Assembly: GCA_034008185.1 (NCBI GenBank)
Contig: CM067081.1
Span: 107,207,265-107,271,264, forward strand
Direction of reading: 5' to 3'
DNA: 64,000 bases
DNA from: Gorsachius magnificus
Taxonomy: Eukaryota; Chordata; Aves; Pelecaniformes; Ardeidae
This document shows, piece by piece, positions 37,101 through 51,280 of this stretch (position 1 is its first letter; each line of letters opens with the position of its first letter). The position numbers were made by a program, and so were the translations under genes. The notes below the pieces were generated by a model. It was not told the origin of the DNA. It was given only the letters and a program-made list of their open reading frames with translations, and ran no database searches.

Positions 37101-40100
37101 AAATAAGGACTGGGTATTACACAAAGGTTAAAAAGTAGAGTGATAATCATATAAAATTATTTTTCTTTTTTTTTTTTTTAGCCTTGCCTGACAACCAGAA
37201 TAAACCACAGAAACAGGATTTTTTTTCTTTTAATCATAAAACCTAATACAATATTTCGGTATACTTCAGCTCGTAGTTTTGGAAGACAGGCACATTATCA
37301 CACACCAAAAAATTCACATGGAGTTCAGTCAGCAAGTTTCCAGTTGCTATTCCCCTCTAGCATAGCTTTTACCCTTGAAGCAATCGTTTGGCCAAGGCAG
37401 TTCAAAACTCGCAGATATTGCTTTCACTTTTTTTTTTTTTAATATTTTCATACAATTCTCTTTTTAAATTCTTAAAAGTGTCATCTTGCTAAAGATGACA
37501 CATAAACCCTATGGCAGAGCTCAAAGTAGGGTTGTATGTCCTGAATTGCTTTGAAGATCTCAACCTTATGTTCTTCCAGCCTGATTCCAGTCTAATGTAA
37601 GTATGAATAAGCTAGACTAATTTTGTTACCTTTTACCAGGTCTACATTTGTTCTTAATGCAGTTTGCATTCATCAATAAACACTGTTTCAATCACATGAA
37701 CTACTGCAGAGTTATTATTCTTGCCTTGTGAAGATAAACATTGTAGTAATTTAAAATGTTCTAATAGAGGATAACCTATCACCAGGGCTGGAAGTGAATG
37801 ATACCACATTAAAAAATGCAGTTTGTTTTCCTTTTTAAAAAGTAATCATATCCCAGGAAATATCTATGTGAGTCCATTAAGTCCATGGTTGCTTTGTATG
37901 TACACGCATATATACAGGATGAAAACCAAAACACTTGGCATGAATCTAGTGCTATAGCTAGTTTTTATGAAGGCAGTAAACCTTTCGAAGGAACAGACAA
38001 ATTAGGCTTCAAAGTATTCCCTCATTAAAATGTACTTATTTTAAGTTGACTTCATAACAAATACGCAAATGCACACAAAAAATAACAGCAACAACTAATA
38101 GGTACATTCTGACACTTAATAACCATCACTTTAAATAACTGCTTTTCCCCATGCTTGGTCAAGGATATGGACAGAACTGAAAGCCGAGGCTGGACAAATA
38201 GGGCATTGCTTGTATTAGAGATGCACTTAATACCAAAATTGATCTTTCACTCCAAGATAAGCACTTGTTTTCAAGCGAGACTTTCATACAACCTAGAAGG
38301 CTGTATGTCATAAAAGACACAAATGTGTAACAACAATAAAGTACAATTAGTTCTACTTTGCATAAAATCCATTGTATTTGTTCCTGTTTAGATAGAAATA
38401 CCTCTCCTGTTAGTTAGACCTGAAGCAGAACATAAAGTAAGTTAGAAGATAAAATTAATTTCTGTTGTAACTAAAGAAAAGTCACTACCAAATTCATTTA
38501 ATGCATTTTTCCCATTTAACCAGATACATTTGGAGTTGTCACTGACATTTACAAAGCATTCAGTGAACTAGAACTTACCAGTCAAACTTCTAACTCCAAG
38601 CTGAGGAGGAAACTGCATACTCTGTGTATTAGGGCTATGCTAATCCTAATTCTAGCAGTCTACAATATTAAATTGATGATGCCTTTTTCCTGACCAGCCT
38701 AATTAAGGTATTACACTTTCAAATTTTAGTTGCAGTGGTATCTTAAAAATATTAGCTCAATGTCAGAGAAAGTAAGACCTGGTAAATGATATGGGGAAAT
38801 AATAAGAAAAGCGTCTTAAGGACATGCATCTTCTTAGTAATTGACATGAATGAGGATTTGCTAACAGTGAAATTACTGTTGAGTGGCACCCATTTGATGG
38901 CTGAATGGCCAAATCAAACCCTTAATGGTAATTAGCAGGCCACTTAAGTAAATGATGCCACTCCCCCCTTTCTCCATTTTCAATAAAGTATTAAAAAAGG
39001 AAATGAAAAAAATCATTAAGAGTGTATTAGAAAAACTTCCTTCCTCTCTTTCCCATCTCACTCATTCTCCTAATTAGTATATACTTTTATGCAAGGTAGA
39101 ATTGGTAAGCACTCCTCTTTTTAGAGAGACCTTTTTAACAATATTGAATTTCTCTTCTTTCATGGAATTTCAAATAATCAATTGCTCAGCCAGCTTTAAA
39201 GCTAGACATAAAATTCTATAGTTGCTTACAAATAAGACAATGTCTCAGGTCTTAATGGCAATGACAGAAACCATAGTATTAAAAGAAAAAAACAAATCAG
39301 CCTTTGTTGCCAGGAATAGATAAATTCTTCATTCCTTGACACCCATGGCACATTTTGGCCACCTGGGCTATGCATGTTGGCAAACCAACATTTTATTAAT
39401 TTTATCTGTAGTAATAATGCATGACAACACCACAGTCTCAGAAACATGTTCTGAAATAAATATTTTTCCCTCAAGATTTATGATGGGAACAAATTTTCAT
39501 TTTATATCTGAAGGGTGAGGTGAAATCTCCCAAAGGTTTACACATTGTGTAGGAAAAGAGAAGTTTCTTTCTCTTTCCTGTATGCATATCCTGTTTTCAT
39601 ACCCAGTGACTTTGAAACAGAAGAGCAACATATTGCCTGAGATGTTCCATGAAAGGAACAAACAAGGTAGTGAGTTTTGTCCATTTTAGAAACTTCATGA
39701 AATAACGACGAATTACAACTGCTCTAAAGAGTTATGTCTTCCAGAACATAAAAGGTATCTTGAGATTCTGAATGTTAAAATTTTTAAGTACTTTTAATCA
39801 TATACTTAAAAATAATAAAATGAAAAAACAGAGGCTGTAATGTAATGAAAAGCATTTAACTCCTACTAGATTAATTTTCTTGAGTATTGATGAAGATAAT
39901 TCACTGTATCCATAATCCTTTTATGATGAAAAATAAAACTGTAGTTTGCAATGAAAAACTTTCAAATCAATATCAGAAAAATATTTTTGCATATACCACC
40001 CCTTATTTCAAAGAAATTTCTCATTTTTACATCAGTAAATTTTAAGCATTTTATGGAAATTTACTGTCTTAAAAAATAAGTAAATAACCCTAAGTTATTT

Positions 40101-43016
40101 TCTGAATAAGCATTTTTCAAGCTTTAATATTCAGTAAGGTTGACAGGTACATATTCACCAGTTTGCCTGTGTATTCACATATTTGCAGATGTGTGTTTAA
40201 GAGATACAGAAGATGCTAAGAGTGTCTCAGATATACATAAGCCAGTATACAGCACTGAAACAGAAAAATAAACATCACAAAGAAGCCAAAGAGGTCAGTT
40301 TTCAGCCTAATTCTACTGTAAGTGAATTAAATAAACCTTGCATACGCTTTCCAGTCATTCTTTCCACAGGCTCTACTGTAGTCTGGGCTCTGTATACTTC
40401 TGTTCCAAATATAAAAAGCAAAACAGTCAAATTTCACATATTTTGCAATTTAAACCCTGTTTTAGAATTCTTACACACATAATTGTATATATATCACCCT
40501 CTGAATTCAATGAGCTTTCTTACAGAGTAGTTTTTCTAAATCTATTTTGAGCCAAATGATCAGGAGCCAAGCAATGTTATTCCCAACAAATCACATGGCC
40601 ACTTATTGCAAACAAAGGCCCACTTCAGTAAAAAAATATTATAGATATTTAAAAGACAGAAAGAAAAAAAGACATGCATCAAACAGAAATTTCCATCTTT
40701 TAGGCAAATTGTGGGTCTATAACCCCCAAGTCAAACATTTATCTGGTTTTGTTGCAGAAAGGCAGAGTGTAATGGTAAGGAATAAATATGGATATTGGTC
40801 TAGAAATAGAATACAGAGAATAGTATGGTTTCAAGTCAGAATTTATTCAGGTGGTTAGCTGAAATAGGAGAAGTTGTCCACTTCTAATCTCCTTGCTGAT
40901 ATTGAACTTTTTTTTTTTTAATACATACTTTAAGTATTATTCAACAACAAAAAAAAAGTGTGCACAAATTTTCTAGCTGAACATGGAAGACTAAAATATC
41001 CCTGCTTTAAAAGCTATTTTCAGCAGGTTTTGCTGCAGCTATATACTTAAAATCGGTATTTTGACTCATTAAGTTTCAGACTAGGAATGCCATTTTTCTA
41101 TGTGTTTTAGAAAACACAGCATTATAAACATTTTTTAAAAAGCCTTTGAGATTAATTTTATACAATTCACATTGACCTTAAAGTTCACCCTTCAGGAAGG
41201 CTATGGAAATGTAACAAAAAGAGCATGAGACAAATATTTCCCGTTTAAAAATATTTTTTTTTTTTTTGCTTTATTCAACATTAGAAAAGTAATACTGGTA
41301 TTAATGCAGAGTAGTTTCTGCAGATTGTTTAGTACTCATGTGCTATAAAAATAAGTTTACTAGCTCGTCCATTGTGCCATGGTATAACTGAAGAAATGTT
41401 CTATTTACATGGCTAATATAGCTGAGTGAATTTATCACCTCATTTAAAATCTATGCATAAGGAGGCTGATGATCCCTTTGCAACCTCCATTTTTAAATAA
41501 TTAAGATTGGTAACAGAGTTCACTACTCAGTTGAATTCCTACTGGTGAGTGTGAAACTCCCCTTTGATTCACACCACTGGTCCTGACCAGGACCTTTACT
41601 GGCCAGAATTCTTGGTAGTTCTCTATCACCAGTAGCCATTGGTGCACTTACTTGCCAATGTGCATACTTAAGTGTAACTACAGAAAAAATGAATATGTTG
41701 AGAAATTAACAAAGGAAAAAGACATTACTCCATCTATTTTTATATTTAGAATCTAAATTGGTACAAGTCCAAGAATAAGCACAACAGCAACTTGTTTAAA
41801 TAATATTATCTGATAAATTTTGGAGGCCTAAAAGATGCAAGCACAAGCCATGGAGCAGCAGCCAAAGCAAGCAAGAGAGTAAGGTATCTTCTTGGCAATA
41901 CTGAAAAACCCCACTGTAACAACACACGGACAGAGAAAGAGTTTACTCTCCCAGTACTCTTAAACAACTTCTGAAAATGGTTGACTGAGATGCCACCACT
42001 TTTAACTAGTAAAGCAGAGATGATAGGAGTAGGATATGCCAGCAAAATCAGCAGCAGTTCAGGTACCCTAAAGGCAGCTGGCTTCCTTCACACATGTGCA
42101 TGAAGAACAATGCACAAGCAAAGACCTGAAAGGAAGAACACAAGCCTTCACCTATTTAAAATAAAGCTGCTATAGTTAATTGATCCGTTAAAACAGATTT
42201 CCAGCATTCGTGTCCTTTTTCCATTCAATTTGCATTAAATCCTGTGTTATTTTATGTGAAAGAGATCTGATCTGAGCTTAAACCAATGCAGACATCAGAA
42301 AGTGATTCATCTGAGTAATTTCTAACCATATGATTCTGCAGTTGACAGAACAGTAAATGTAACTAAATCTAGTATTTTCTTCATGAAGACCAAGATTACG
42401 TAAAAAGATACTGAAAAAGATTTAAAAAATGAGCTATATTTCTACAGAATTTTAGCAGGGGATAAACTAAGGCTAATATTTTTTTCATAAATTTGCAAGT
42501 AAATCAAATCAGACCAGAATAACAAAATTAAGATCTCTCTAAGTAGTAAAAAACATTAGTCACAAGAATAGGTTAAAATGGAAAAGAGCATTAGGGTGAA
42601 CAAGGGAATGCAGAGTACCTCAAAAGGCTTTAAATATCTTAACTAACTTCATTTTTATGAAAGCATGTGACCTATCACTTTCAGATTTCCATGACAAAAA
42701 GAACTTTCAAATAACTTAAAATGGCAAACAACACATGCACCAAAAAGGTCAAATAGAGATAAAACTTGTTTCATTTTACAAAGTCAGTTTGTTGGAACAA
42801 AAAACCTTGAAATAGCATGACATAAGGAAGCTGTAGCGGTGACACCTGCAGAAATTCCAGAAATTGGAGACTTTAATCCAACACAGAAAGCTGTTGGTAT
42901 GACCTGCTGGCTTCAACAAATCATTTTTAAAACAGAGCAAAGTATAGTACGAACCCCTTCACTGTGACAGTTACATTTCCATTGCACTTATCTGCTGAAA
43001 TCAGCTAAGTTGGAAT
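34129..43016. other. AT-rich unannotated stretch
   Basis: No gene recognised. Holds frequent T- and A-runs (for example near 37162, 37430 and 41249). The segment 38860-38970 is less simple in composition and rich in homeodomain-like cores; see findings. Confidence 0.55.
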
Positions 43017-43704
43017 TAGTGGAAAAGGACCTGAGGGCGTTGGCCGACAACAGGAAGAATATAAGCTGGCAAATTTGCCCAGGTGGCCAAGAAGGTCAAT
43101 GGCATCCTGGCTTGTATCAGGAATAGTGTGGCCAGCAGGAGTAGGGAAGTGATCGTGCCCCTGTACTCAGTGCTGGTGAGGCCGCACCTTGAATACTGTG
43201 TTCAGTTTTGGGCCCCTCACTACAAGAAAGATGTTGCCTTGCTGGAACATGTCCAGAGGAGAGCAACAAAGCTGGTGAGGGGTCTGGAGCACAAGTCTTA
43301 TGAGGAGCGACTGAAGGAACTGGGGTTGTTTAGTCTGGAGAAGAGGAGGCTGAGGGGAAACCTTACCACCCTCTACAACTGCCTGACAGGAGGCTGTAGC
43401 GAGGTGGGGGTCGGTCTCTTCTCCCAAGTAAAAAGTGATAAGAGGAAACAGCCTCAAGTTACATCAGGGAAGGTTTAGACTGGATATTAGGAAAAATATT
43501 CTTAATTGAAAGGTTTGTTATGCATTGGAACAAGCTGCCCAGGGAAGTGGTCAAGTCCCCATCCCTGGAGGTATTTAAAAGATGTGCAGACGTGGCACTT
43601 AGGGACAACATTTAGTGGTGGAATGGCAGTGTTAGGTTTATGTTTGGACTCAATGATCTTACAGGTCTTTTCCAACCTAAATGTTTTTATGATTCTGTGA
43701 TTCT
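43017..43704 (+). mobile_element. CR1 LINE, 5'-truncated 3' end
   Basis: Plus-strand copy beginning within C-terminal ORF2 near GGAAAAGGACCTGAGGGCG and running to the diagnostic tail: AATGATCTTACAGGTCTTTT, CCAACCTAA, then ATGATTCTGTGATTCT, two 8-bp CR1 tail units. It belongs to the same subfamily as the minus-strand copy at 25.7 kb. Confidence 0.95.
43083..43478 (+). pseudogene. CR1 ORF2 C-terminal fragment, truncated by frame loss
   Basis: An open frame of 131 codons encodes the post-catalytic end of CR1 reverse transcriptase: [19 protein letters not shown], then [38 protein letters not shown] and [14 protein letters not shown]. After GLFSQV (near 43430) the sequence departs from the family because of small deletions and reaches a stop. 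The remaining C-terminal part is still recognisable at nucleotide level (CCATCCCTGGAGGTATTTAA near 43560). No catalytic motif is present and it cannot be active. Confidence 0.85.
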
Positions 43705-44480
43705 AAGCCACAGCCTTTTTGAGGATTCAACAAAATTAAAACTAACAGCAAAAGCCCACAAAATTCTGCTACATGTTCTCCATCCTCTTTGCCTGCAGCA
43801 GTAACAAGTAACATCAGGTCCTTAAGACCTTACCACATTTTTTTTTTTTCTAGAATGAATGAAAGAAGCAACAAAATACCACCAACATTTTCTACAAATA
43901 GGCATGTCTCACCCTTGCTAAAACAACTTAATTTCTAGCACTGTCTGGTTTCCTTCACAATTCAGTACCTTGGGGAGGAACCAGACCTGATACAGATCCT
44001 CTTCTTTGCAGAGTATCACTGAATTGAGCCGTTAGGACACTTTCATGGTACAATTTCTAGCCAAGGTGATGGTGAGGGATGAGAGAAGGGACAGTGTAGA
44101 GTGAACCCAGCTTGCTTACCAGCTCACCCTTTGCAGAGAAGCTACAGACAAGGTAAGTACTACAAGACTTCTTAACCTCCTTGTGTTAGATTTTTACAAG
44201 GAAAGAATGATTGCTGTTGCTACTACATCTTTATAACCTTTCCAATTGTCATTATTATTTCTATGGAAAGAAAATGAGAAAAACATTAGTTATTCTAGAC
44301 AGAAAGGGGATAGCCACCTTAAAGGACAAGGGAAGTCTCACTTTTATCACTGCACAAAAATTACTTTTCATTTTACCAGTTCAACTATCAAACTGGGAGA
44401 GGAAAAAAAAAATCAGCTTTGATTTACCTGTTCCACATATTTTTCTCTTAAATAAAAATTGAGGTGGGTTTTTTTGATTT

Positions 44481-44504
44481 TGTTTGTTTATTTATTTATT
44501 TATA
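44481..44504 (+). repeat. (TTTA)n / (TTTG)n microsatellite
   Basis: TGTTTGTTTATTTATTTATT and continuing TTTA units. Confidence 0.9.
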
Positions 44505-45460
44505 CATTTCAGTTTGGAGGAAATATAACAAATGAAAAGTGAGCAAGGTGGTATTTTGGTATCAACTGGGGAGGCAGACTATACTTTTTATCCAGTAAAT
44601 TGGGGCTTCTGGTGTTCACCTAACTTTAGAAGCTCAGATTCAGTTATCTCCACTTTTGGAGGAAATACTATTGCACATCTTTTGTGTCCCTGGAGGATCC
44701 CAAAACCATAAGGCTACAGGGGATTTCAACATAAGCCTGGTGTAAGTCATTACTCTGTTCAGCCCAAGTATTGAATACAACAGTAACTGCAGCAGAGACT
44801 CCTACCCAGACCTTCTCATCTCCTAGTAACATGTACCATTCTATGGGAAATAAAACTCACTTCATCTAGCAAAATTACTTTTTTAATATAGTAATTGTCA
44901 AAATAAAATAATGCAAGTTCATTATTACTGGCAGACATCAGGAACACAGGATAGTTTGAGCTTCATATCAGCTTCTCCTTACCTCATCCCCTATGCCCCA
45001 GTCACATTTTCTCCCTTAGGCTGACTTCTAAAAAAAGAAAAGAGTAATAGATGACTGCTATGAATTTTCTTCTATTACAATGTTAGGGAAAGCTCCTTCT
45101 GGAATACTTGGCATGTCATAATATGCACAGTAGGGAGTTCCTCCAGCATTTCAGTAAATTTCAGTATCAATCAAAATATCTAAAATAACATGCAGAAACT
45201 CTGGAACAGCTTTCATTTTAGGTACTCCTGGAATGCAAAAGCAGTGTAGTGCTTTAGCTGCTCACCTCTGTTATACTCTTCACTGCACAGATAAGCCAGT
45301 CATGCACTCACATGCAATATGACCTTCCATGCTCATTAGAAGCCTTTCTCTAAGCTCATAATTCAGAAGCACTTTTCTTCATGCAATATTACTTTCATAG
45401 CAAATATCAGCTTTCTGTTCCTAGCCAGCTCTACAAAATATCCCTTATCTGATTTTATTT

Positions 45461-45520
45461 TATATATATATAATTTTTTTATATAAATACATATAAAAAT
45501 ATATATATAAAATATATATA
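45461..45520. repeat. TA-rich microsatellite
   Basis: About 60 bases made almost only of TATATA blocks interrupted by short T and A runs. Confidence 0.9.
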
Positions 45521-47676
45521 CCATTTTTTCCAAACAGGACTTTTGCTGCCTAGGTTGACCTGAGAGCACATGCTGCCTGTGAGTGATGTTTAAAATTAGG
45601 GCATATTTCTAAGATTAAATCAGCATAGAAGGTTAGAGGATTATTTATCTTCCCTTTCTGTCTTCTTATTTTTTCCTGTACTAATCATGTTAATAATCAC
45701 AGAAACTATTACTATGGTTTTAAGCTGATAAAGTTCAAATATGAAATCTGCCAATTTATCTGGTGTATGCCCATAAAAAAATACCCCGTTAACCTACCAC
45801 AAAGCGTGAACTCCAGCAAAATATGACCTGATTATTACACCCAGATATATTCTGAAACTACTTAAAGGTTTCAGAGCTGGTTGGTTGGTTTTTTTCTTTC
45901 TTTTATAACAATCTGTACAATTCTATGATTGCTATTATTAAAATCTTATATTTGGATTTCAGTATCATTTACTCCCATCTCAATTTTCTGCTATTTCCTT
46001 CTTGCATCTTTAGAAAAGGGTTTATGTATTGAACTTTTATCACTATAAAACTCTCATTTTGCTGAAATCCTGCAGACAGTATTTTATTTCATATATAGGA
46101 ACTACTGGTTTCTATTGACAAGTTACTTTCCAACCAAATCAAGAGTATCCGTCTGAGTAGAACACTTTTTTTCAATGAAAATAAAGTTATCAGTAAGAGG
46201 GATCACAGGAACACATGTACTCAGGAATTCCTTCCTTTTTCCATTCTTTCTTACCCTGTCCCTCCCTATCCCTATCAAAGGTGACAGTGTTTCTAAAACA
46301 CACATTAGATATTTAAAATTTTAATTTCCAGTTCATCCTAAAAACTGTATGTGAATTATGTGTAGATATATAGCTTTAGCATGAAACTGAAAGATATTTT
46401 TAATATTTCCCTGAGTGCTACTTTTGCTCAGTTTCTGCATCTACATTGTATCTCCAATTCATATATGGTCCCTGAAAATTAAAATAAGGATCAAGCATGA
46501 TAATGCAGACACAGAAGGAAAATGTAATTAAAGCCTCGTTTAAATAAATCTTCCCACTGATTTGGATTTGGACCATCATTTGTCAGTCATTGACTCAAAT
46601 CCAGCTCAGAAGTTATTTCAATCATTATAAGCTTTCATTTTGTGATCCAGACACAAAAAAGTTACTGCTCTCAGTCCAGCATCTAGTGGACAGGTGTCCA
46701 CATCATAAAAGCTACTATTATAAATGAGACAAATTATTGATGTACTCAGAAGAGTTTATGACCATTGATGAGACACAGTAGGAAGCATTCTCAAGTGACG
46801 CTTGTGCTCTACTCAGCTGATGAATTTTAATAACAACTTCTCACAACACCAACTGGAAAAATCAGAGAGTGGAAGAGAGAAAAGAAGAAAAAGACAGCTT
46901 CAGGTTCAAGAGCCTATCAATGAGGAATTTTCAGAAATACCTGAACTTAAAAAAAAGACCCATGGCCATCTTGATTATTAAAAAACCTATTACATTTTCT
47001 TACAGTTTAAGGCCATAAAGACAGGAACAGCACAATAAATGGACTACGAACTTCATATTTTGAGGTAAAGTACTGTAGTCCAAAGTAAGAAGGAGCAAGA
47101 AAGTTCAAGAGCTTGTACCAGGTGGATAGGGGCAGGCTGGTGTTCCCATCCCTCATCCTCCCCCTGCAATACCATGCGCTCTTCAGCACTGAACTTTTTG
47201 CAGTCAGTACCTGAGAAAAGGCAAATGCAGACAGGTAAAGATGATAGAGCTAGTGATCTGATAAACTTCAAATAATAAAAAAAAAAGAAAAAAGGGGAAA
47301 GAAACTGAGTCTATTGCAAGGCAAACTCTTGAACACATGCCTTCATTCAAAGAGAAAATAATGCACTGTTCAAGATATAACAGTGGCTGCTGACCTCCCT
47401 TCTCTTCTGTAAAATGGCTACTGCTGTACAGGTGGAGCAAAAAAAATCACATCAGCATTCTGGGGAGGTTACATTAATTATGCAGAGCTAATATCCTTCA
47501 GAGATTAATTTATAAAATTTTAAATGACCTACTAGAGTAGAGACATTTGGAAGAATTTCCCAGATCATACAAAGCATAACTTTTTTAAAAGAAATCCCCC
47601 AAAAGGCAAGCTAAATGTTTAATCCAGAATTTGTTGATGATTCATCAATTACAGTGAGTTTTGGACAAAATCCTGA

Positions 47677-47695
47677 TTTTTTTTTTTCCCCCCCC
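47677..47695 (+). repeat. T11C8 homopolymer junction
   Basis: Eleven T followed directly by eight C, a pure pyrimidine tract. Confidence 0.9.
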
Positions 47696-49209
47696 ATCTA
47701 AACCTTTTCATTGCAAAAGCATGGGAAGATAGAAAAAGGCTGTGTTATGGACACATTTAACTAGCTAGTCCTGCAAACTTACCTTATTCAGTTACTAACT
47801 GGTTGTAAACATTATCTTTATTATCAGTGTAAAACTCTGCCTCAGTGAAGCTCTTGCCCTCTATTTTTTCATCCTCAATAGCAGAAGAAAAAACAACTGT
47901 GAGCTGCAGTAACATGGGACTGTGCAGGAACCACATGCGATGGAAATTCCCTGCTGAAAGCAAACCAGGAAGTCTTTCAGACCTCTCGGATGTTTTCCTT
48001 CCAGAGGGCGATTGGGCAGGAACCAAGACACTCACAGCAGAGGGCTGCATCACAGAATCATTAATATGGTAATGGTCAGGACACGTGGGCCAGAGGCAGA
48101 GGTCTGGCAGGAGCAAAAGAAAGTGATTGAATCTGACAAATTCCAATAAAGAACCCACAGAAATTAGACTGCATCTTGCTAAGAGCTTGACCCTCCAATT
48201 CACACACTATTATGCCTGTTGTAAAATTTTAAATGTACAACATGTTTTATGGTAAAAAAAAAAATTGGAACTGCTACTCATGGAAATGAGATAATGATTT
48301 CTATTCCTCATTGTACTGTAACAACTTCTTATTTTTGCTTTTCTGTCAATAACATTTCCTCGCTTAATTTATTGATGTGTATAACAATTGCCTTTTTTTT
48401 TCTTATTGTTCCCCTCTGTTCCTCTACAGAGATATCAACTTTAAAATCCTTACTATTTTAGGCATTGAGTTTGTCTCAAGTTTTCAGTTCTTCCTTATTC
48501 ACAAAGGACACAGGTATGACTGACTTTGGTTCTATGCCATTTCAGTCTTCCTTTTGTGCAACAACAGAAAAACTGTAGTGAAATAAAGATGGAATCATTT
48601 GCAATACCTGCACTGAACTTTCTCATCTCTCAGTTTTAAATCTCAGTTCACATCTCCTCCTCTTTCCTTTATTTTTTTTTTAAACCAATTGCATTTTGCT
48701 TCATTAGTTATAGTTGTCCAGAATTCGTTACTAACTACGTTTTATATTCATCATCTTTACACATTTAAGCATTGGATAACAAAATAACTTTTTAGGTTCA
48801 GAGACAAGAATTTGTTTGGAATTTTAAAGATACATTAATTTTCTACTTTCAAATGAAAGCACATTCATTTCTTCAGAAAGGTTATTCCTTTTTCCTGATA
48901 AAGCTAAAGAGTCACCATTACCAAAACCACAAAACTTCACATTGAATAGAAGTCTGATTTGTTTCATCACTGTGTCTCAGTTCATATTTTATGATGCATG
49001 CTTTTGACTTCTTGACTGTATTTAATTCCTTCTCATTAATGGCACATGCTTGTCTCTTATCCCTCCTTGCAAAGATCAATTATTGATCCATATTAATGTA
49101 ACTGATGTATCTCTCCCCCATCTATTAGCCATGTGTTTTCAAGCATGTAATTTAACTGAATTCTTTCCTCCTATTACAGTTCCTCTGTCATCCATTTCTG
49201 ACAAGCACT

Positions 49210-49243
49210 GCACTTGCTTTTATTCTGCACTTGCTTTTATTCT
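49210..49243 (+). repeat. Perfect 17-bp tandem duplication
   Basis: GCACTTGCTTTTATTCT occurs twice without spacer or mismatch. Confidence 0.95.
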
Positions 49244-51280
49244 GTGTTCTTTGTGATTCATTTTATCAAAAAAAGATTACTCTGTGCTCATTTTATGTTA
49301 GTCATTGCTATTAACTGTAGTAAAAGGAACTTAATCACCATAGCTTCTTCTTGTTTTGTTTCGAAAAAATGCAAATTTTTGCTCAAGAAACTTATTAAAC
49401 ATTCAAAAAAGTAACAAACTAGTATACTGGCACAGGTCAGATCCAAACATAGTATGAACTTGTAATTTTACACTAAGGTTCTACAGTTCTATACTTTATG
49501 CGTGATGTCTGGTTAGCAAAGTATCCATCATATCATCCTCCTGAAAAGCAAGCCGTATCACTTTTAATAGAATCAACTGCTCTACTACAATGACCTGTCT
49601 ATTTTATAACAATATCTAGGTACCTTCTAAATCACACTGTAACTGAACAAACCTTTGACTTGGCCAACATATCCTAAAGACACAAATATAAAAGAATTTT
49701 TCTTTCCTCCTGAAAGGAGTTACATCCCTTGTTGGATGATTTTACACACGGCCATCTGGCCATGACAAAAGCAAAGACCAACAGCAGAACATACTGACTC
49801 CTCTTCCATTTACCACTCACAAGGTTGATTGAATCTGCCATTAAAGCAGATTTCCAGTGCTTTATTGCAGTTCAAAAAATGTCACCATATTTTTTCATCC
49901 TAGATTGTCTGAGCAACACCCATGATTCTGGAATTGATGTAAGGGAGTGATTTTTTTCCCAGAACAAGCAAGACCAAAACTACTTTGTGAGCAGCAGCAG
50001 GCCTTTCACTATCTAGTCCATGACACGGAACTCACCACTCTGGAAGGAACCAACAGTAGTGAGGGATAAATATACCAGTCACGTTTTCTTCCTAGTTAAA
50101 TTCTGTCATCAAAATATGCTTCTCCACCACTGTATGGGCTATGAGAAGCTACCTAAGCTAAGTACTGTTGTATTGTGACCTAGTAGCCCACTGCACTTTT
50201 TGAGCTGTCTTTTGTGTATCTTTGTAGTTGTTCGACATTTAAGACAAAGACAGACATCAGTTACGGTTGATATTTTCTTCTCTTGAACTAGCTTGACCTT
50301 AAGCATTACATAGAATATAAATCACCTACATATAATTTCAGTATCTGACAAATCAGATGATAATCCCAAGAAAGAGACCTAGTCATGAAACATGAAAATG
50401 AAAAATTTACAATGCCTCTTAGCAGTCCATTTCAGTGCTTGTTTGCTCTCATTGCCAGCAGTTTTCACCATCTTTCCAGTTCGGATTTTGCTGACTTAGA
50501 CTTCCAGCTGTTGGATCTTGTTATGTCTTTGCTTGTCAGAATAAAAAGACCACTATTAACAAGTAATAGAATCATCCCCTACAGTCAATTCCTCCTTTGC
50601 AAGTAGTAATTCAGTATAATTTTTGTATATAGATTAACAACTCTGTGAGAAAGGCAGGCAAGAATACACTCAATATACTCAAGTTGTATTTTTCCTTTTC
50701 ACAATAATACAGAACTAATAGTTATGTTATTATTTAGATTATTAGTCCATATATTGCAATCTATTCATATCCCACAGCTAAGCAGCATGTAAAAACATCA
50801 GGTGGCAAAAATCTGTATTTTTTCCAATTAAAATACATAAACACGCACAAAAGCTGTAAGAATACTAAAGTACGGAGCACCACTTTCAATGGCTCACTGA
50901 TTAGCCAAATTATTCTCAGGTAATTTGTTATCTCTCTAGGAATCCTCATTTTATACTTTCCAGTGAGCAAAACTCAATTTTTGCATTACTGTTTTCCTGA
51001 ATTAAGTCTACATGACTTTTCTATTCAGAAAGTCTCCTTTTAGCAATCAGCACAGGAAAGTAATCAGAGCCCATTTACACAGTAAGGTGAGTTAAAATTC
51101 ATTAGTACTTGTTGCTCTGTACCAAACTTTGGTGTTTATTCTAAATCATGTTTCAGTTTAACAAAATGAATAAGTGGTACATGCACATACTGCACTAGAC
51201 ATTTAAAATGAAAATGGAGTTACCAGTTGTAATGATCACGTTTTGAATGTATTTACTTAGTTTTTCCCAAAAGACATAAT

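Larger units (their letters stand above)
43705..51280. other. AT-rich unannotated stretch
   Basis: No supported gene. A 139-codon frame on the minus strand (47784-48203) is the longest in the window outside known repeats and has no recognisable domain; it is listed under rejected items. Several simple repeats are annotated separately. Confidence 0.55.

Noticed and set aside
47784..48203. 139-codon minus-strand open frame
   Set aside because: No domain, signal or family resemblance, no flanking splice or promoter evidence. A few frames of this length are expected by chance in 64 kb.
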